Positions 61,409-64,000 of a stretch of DNA of 64,000 nucleotides are shown here, piece by piece. Positions within the stretch are counted from its first letter, which is position 1; every line of letters starts with the position of its first letter. The notes beneath the pieces are model-generated. The model saw only the letters and a program-made list of their open reading frames with translations, was not told the DNA's origin and ran no database searches. The position numbers were made by a program, and so were the translations under genes. Source of the stretch: BOG-908 sp963751795. Its GTDB lineage: Bacteria > Pseudomonadota > Alphaproteobacteria > Acetobacterales > Acetobacteraceae. Where the stretch lies: NCBI GenBank assembly GCA_963751795.1, contig CAVVVI010000002.1:558001-622000 (forward strand), written 5' to 3'.

Positions 61409-62521
61409 CTAGCCGTCCTCGAGATGCAGCAGCAGCGATACCGCCAGCAGCGCCCCGGCGCCGGCCGGCGCCCAGGCCGCCAGCACCGCCGGCAGCGCGC
61501 CGGACTGGCCGAACTCCTCGGCCACCTTGCTAACCGTGAACAACACGAACCCCGCTGCTACCCCGGACCCCACCATGCGGGCCACGCCGCCGCGCCGTGT
61601 CTGGCGCATGGAGAAGCCGGCGGCAACCAGGGCCATGGTGCCACAGAGTAACGGTAGGGCCAGCAGCGACTGGAAATGCAGCCGGTGGCGCACCGAGGAG
61701 AAGCCGGCACCTTCCAGCAGCCGGATGAAGCCGGGCAGCGCCCATACCGAGAGTGTTTCGGGCGACTGGAAGCTTTCCTGGACGCGGCGCGCGGTCAGGT
61801 CGGTGGGCAGGTTCATCTCGCCCACCGCCACCGGCAGGTGATCCGGCGTGATCGTGCGGGCGCCCGAGATCTGCCAGGCGCGGCTGTGCAGCGTGGCGTG
61901 CTGCGCCTCGATCCGGCTCAGCAGGTGATCGGCGGCATCGAGGCGGAAGATGCTGAGGTCGCTGGCCGCGATCACCTTGCCCTGCAGCGACACGTCGCGC
62001 GCGTGGATGATCGCCACACCTGCCGGATCGAAGGCGTGGTCGGCCTGGCGCAGCCAGAGCTGGCCGCCGGCGATGGCGAGCGTGCCCCCGGTGTGGCGCA
62101 GGTAGATGCTGTCCAGCGCCGCGGCGCGCGCGAACATCACCGAGGAGAGCGGCGAGAGGCCGGCGGTGGCCAGCAGCCCCAAAGCGACCGCGGCGGCCAC
62201 CGGCAGGCTGAGGAACTGCCAGGCCGAGACGCCCGAAGCGCGGGCCACCACCAGCTCGCTGGAGCGGGTGAGCCGCCAGAAGGCGATGATGCCGCCCAGC
62301 AGCACCGCGAAGGGCAGGATCTGCAGCATGTAATAGGGCAGGCGCAGCAGCGCGATGCCCACCACCAGGCCGAAGCCCACATCGGCGCGCTGCGAGGCGC
62401 GGCGCAGCAGCTCGATGAAATCGAACAGCATCACCAGCGCCGACAGCGCGGAGAGCATGGCGACCGCCGCCCAGGTGAACTGCCTGGCGATATAGGCCGA
62501 TAGCGTGAGGGCGAACTTCAT
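61409..62521 (-). CDS. lptG: LPS export permease LptG
   Basis: A 370-residue inner-membrane half of the LPS exporter. Six predicted helices: three N-terminal (YIARQFTWAAVAMLSALSAL; LPYYMLQILPFAVLLGGIIA; SLPVAAAVALGLLATAGLSP) and three at the C-terminus, flanking a periplasmic beta-jellyroll. The conserved SSELVVARASGVSAWQF motif contacts the LptB ATPase. The ATG 62521 overlaps the lptF stop by four bases; the stop directly abuts lptD. Confidence 0.95.
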   Translation of the reverse strand: MKFALTLSAYIARQFTWAAVAMLSALSALVMLFDFIELLRRASQRADVGFGLVVGIALLRLPYYMLQILPFAVLLGGIIAFWRLTRSSELVVARASGVSAWQFLSLPVAAAVALGLLATAGLSPLSSVMFARAAALDSIYLRHTGGTLAIAGGQLWLRQADHAFDPAGVAIIHARDVSLQGKVIAASDLSIFRLDAADHLLSRIEAQHATLHSRAWQISGARTITPDHLPVAVGEMNLPTDLTARRVQESFQSPETLSVWALPGFIRLLEGAGFSSVRHRLHFQSLLALPLLCGTMALVAAGFSMRQTRRGGVARMVGSGVAAGFVLFTVSKVAEEFGQSGALPAVLAAWAPAGAGALLAVSLLLHLEDG

Positions 62522-63675
62522 GCCGCTCGCGCCGTGGTGGGCGGCCGCCGGCTTGCCGGAAGCTGCACGGGGAAGCGGCGCAGCGCCGGCGCGAACAGCA
62601 CCCAAGCACAGGCCAGCCCCGGCAGCACCGCCTGGGCCCAGATCAGCGGCACCAGCCTGGGGTGCCGCGTGGCCAGGCTTTGCGCCGTCAGCCCCAGTGC
62701 CAGCAGCCCCACCATCGCGAGCACGGCCGCCAGCGGCCGCCAGAGATTGCCGGCCCGGCGAAAGCTGCCGGTGAGCACGCTGACCAGCGCCACCATGGCA
62801 AAGCTCAGCGTGGTCAGCGGCTGGCTCAGCCGGCGATGTGCCTCGACGAGGAATTTGCCGGCATCGCCGCGGGCCACCACATCGGGCGCCGGATGGAACA
62901 GCTCGCGCAGGCTCAGCTCGCTGTCGTCGCGGGCGCGCAGCGCGTCCTCGCCACGCCCGCTGCTGGCCAAATCCACCGTATCCTCGGCGAAAGTCAGCAC
63001 GTCCAGCCGGCCGGTCTTGCGGTCGATCTCCTGGCGCGAGCCGTTCTCCAGCAGCACGCGCGGCGTATCGCCCTCGGCCACCAGCCGGCCCGTCTCGGCC
63101 AGGATGGTGGCGCGGGAATCGGTCTGCCGGTCGTCCTCCACCATGATGCCGCGCAGCGTGCCGTCGGTGTCGCGCGAGCGCACATAGACGGTGAGCTGGT
63201 CCGAGATGGCGGTGAACACGCCCTCCTGCAGCAGGAAGGCCGCCACCTTGTTGCGCAGCTCGAACTGGTACTCCTTGAACGCCGTGTTGCTGGCCGGCAC
63301 GATCCAGATATTGAGCACCACGCTGGCCGCCATGGCGGTCAGCGCCGCCATCAGCGCCGGCCGCGACAGCGCCCAGGGCGACAGGCCCGCGCCGCGCATC
63401 ACCGTCAGCTCGCGATCGCCCGACAGGCGCTGATAGACGAACTGTACCACCACGAAGGTGGTGATCGGCAGGATGACGGCCACGAAGCTCGGGATCAGCA
63501 GGCCGGTCAGCTGCAGGAACACCCGTAGGCTGAGCCCGCGATTGACCACCAGCTCGACGAAGCGCAGCGACTGGGTGAGCCAGATGAGCGCCACCAGCGC
63601 CGTGGTGACGGCGACCAGCGCGGCCAGCAGCTGGCGCAGGATGTAGCGGTCGAGCTGGGTGATCGGGCGGGCCAT
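62518..63675 (-). CDS. lptF: LPS export permease LptF
   Basis: A 385-residue inner-membrane half of the exporter. LDRYILRQLLAALVAVTTAL begins the first helix; SGDRELTVMRGAGLSPWALS is the LptB-contact motif. The central periplasmic domain precedes three C-terminal helices (TTLSFAMVALVSVLTGSF and following). The ATG 63675 begins MARPITQLDRY. The first gene of the lptF-lptG-lptD-surA operon, overlapping lptG by four bases. Confidence 0.95.
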   Translation of the reverse strand: MARPITQLDRYILRQLLAALVAVTTALVALIWLTQSLRFVELVVNRGLSLRVFLQLTGLLIPSFVAVILPITTFVVVQFVYQRLSGDRELTVMRGAGLSPWALSRPALMAALTAMAASVVLNIWIVPASNTAFKEYQFELRNKVAAFLLQEGVFTAISDQLTVYVRSRDTDGTLRGIMVEDDRQTDSRATILAETGRLVAEGDTPRVLLENGSRQEIDRKTGRLDVLTFAEDTVDLASSGRGEDALRARDDSELSLRELFHPAPDVVARGDAGKFLVEAHRRLSQPLTTLSFAMVALVSVLTGSFRRAGNLWRPLAAVLAMVGLLALGLTAQSLATRHPRLVPLIWAQAVLPGLACAWVLFAPALRRFPVQLPASRRPPTTARAA

Positions 63676-63722
63676 GCGGGCCCCACCATAGCCAGCCCGC
63701 CCGGCCGGCACAAAACGCGCCC

Positions 63723-64000
63723 TCAGCCGGGCAGGATCTCGACCGTGGCGTGGGAGACGTGCGGGATGGCGAGCAGCAGCGGGCGGTAGAACGCGGCATC
63801 GCGCGGCGAGGCGGTGCGCACGGAGACGATGGCGGCCAGGTGGCCGGGGCCCACGCGCCACACATGCAGGTCGGTCACCGCATCGCCCTGTGCGCCGACG
63901 ATGCGGCCGATGCGTTCGGCCACCTGCCGGTCCGGCATCATGTCCACCAGGATGCTGCCGGCGGCACGCGCCAGGCGGACGGACCAGGCGGCGATCACCG
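63723..64000 (-). CDS. Cation diffusion facilitator, C-terminal part (cut by window edge)
   Basis: About 92 C-terminal residues of a CDF-family metal exporter; the rest is beyond the right edge. The segment VRLARAAGSILVDMMPDRQV and DLHVWRVGPGHLAAIVSV match the last membrane helix and the cytosolic domain of DmeF/CzcD-like proteins, where the DLHVWRVGPG region is conserved. Substrate (Co/Ni/Zn/Cd) cannot be told. It lies upstream of lptF on the same strand by 47 bases but is probably a separate unit. Confidence 0.8.
   Translation of the reverse strand, partial: VIAAWSVRLARAAGSILVDMMPDRQVAERIGRIVGAQGDAVTDLHVWRVGPGHLAAIVSVRTASPRDAAFYRPLLLAIPHVSHATVEILPG

Overview
The window is a GC-rich (well above 60 percent), gene-dense bacterial chromosome segment with mostly housekeeping content. 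The gene families present (PhaR, MucR/Ros, NtrY-NtrX, the rpmH-rnpA-yidD-yidC-engB block, LptF-LptG-LptD-SurA, an alphaproteobacterial-style LptD) point to an alphaproteobacterium, most likely Rhodospirillales/Acetobacteraceae; the family assignment is inference. There is no sign of a prophage, a CRISPR array, an intact insertion sequence, rRNA or tRNA. No gene-free stretch exceeds 300 bases.

Layout. 1-2.6 kb: 5' part of mfd, a DUF1810 gene and ispG. 2.8-4.7 kb: an orphan GT-A-like glycosyltransferase and a periplasmic double-domain retropepsin. 4.8-7.4 kb: a YcjF/YcjX GTPase pair with glyoxalase I. 7.4-10.1 kb: a polyhydroxyalkanoate (PHA) island (PhaC-like hydrolase, coiled-coil partner, PhaR) and an XRE regulator. 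10.1-11.8 kb: rlmH-rsfS-nadD. 11.8-14 kb: a sulfotransferase-like protein with a repeat-like tail, DUF3293, and a membrane protein carrying a histidine-kinase-like H-box without an ATPase domain. 14.1-17.5 kb: rpmH-rnpA-yidD-yidC-engB. 17.6-22.6 kb: lipoprotein, S9 peptidase, dadA, ndk. 22.8-26.2 kb: a frameshifted ABC-F ATPase and a large GTPase-DUF697 fusion. 26.3-30.3 kb: a translationally coupled OprB porin / exported beta-propeller / Tat-exported DyP peroxidase operon. 31-34.1 kb: a DegT aminotransferase plus WbpM-like dehydratase, a small surface-sugar module. 34.2-37.5 kb: an acetoacetate module (FahA, two-subunit CoA transferase, FAH-family hydrolase). 37.6-41.9 kb: rph, a frameshifted rdgB, mucR, tusA-like, and the nfu-rutE-tsaB-rimI operon. 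42-51.6 kb: carboxylesterase, FKBP, ntrY-ntrX, ppx, argD-argF. 51.8-57.7 kb: small membrane protein, GAF-GGDEF-EAL protein, hldE, a divergent WcbI-like protein, RDD protein. 57.7-63.7 kb: lptF-lptG-lptD-surA. The right edge holds the C-terminus of a cation diffusion facilitator.

The most unusual signals are non-coding. There are two families of dispersed inverted repeats. Family A (3614-3735 and 16647-16850) is a MITE/BIME-like nested palindrome; one copy ends 3 bases before the engB start codon. Family B (22603-22748 and 44185-44288) is AT-rich. Copies of both families touch gene ends. Next are the porin/propeller/peroxidase operon, the kinase-like orphan H-box protein, the two forms of GTPase+DUF697 module (split and fused), and single-base frameshifts in two otherwise intact conserved genes (ABC-F and rdgB), which may be base-calling errors.
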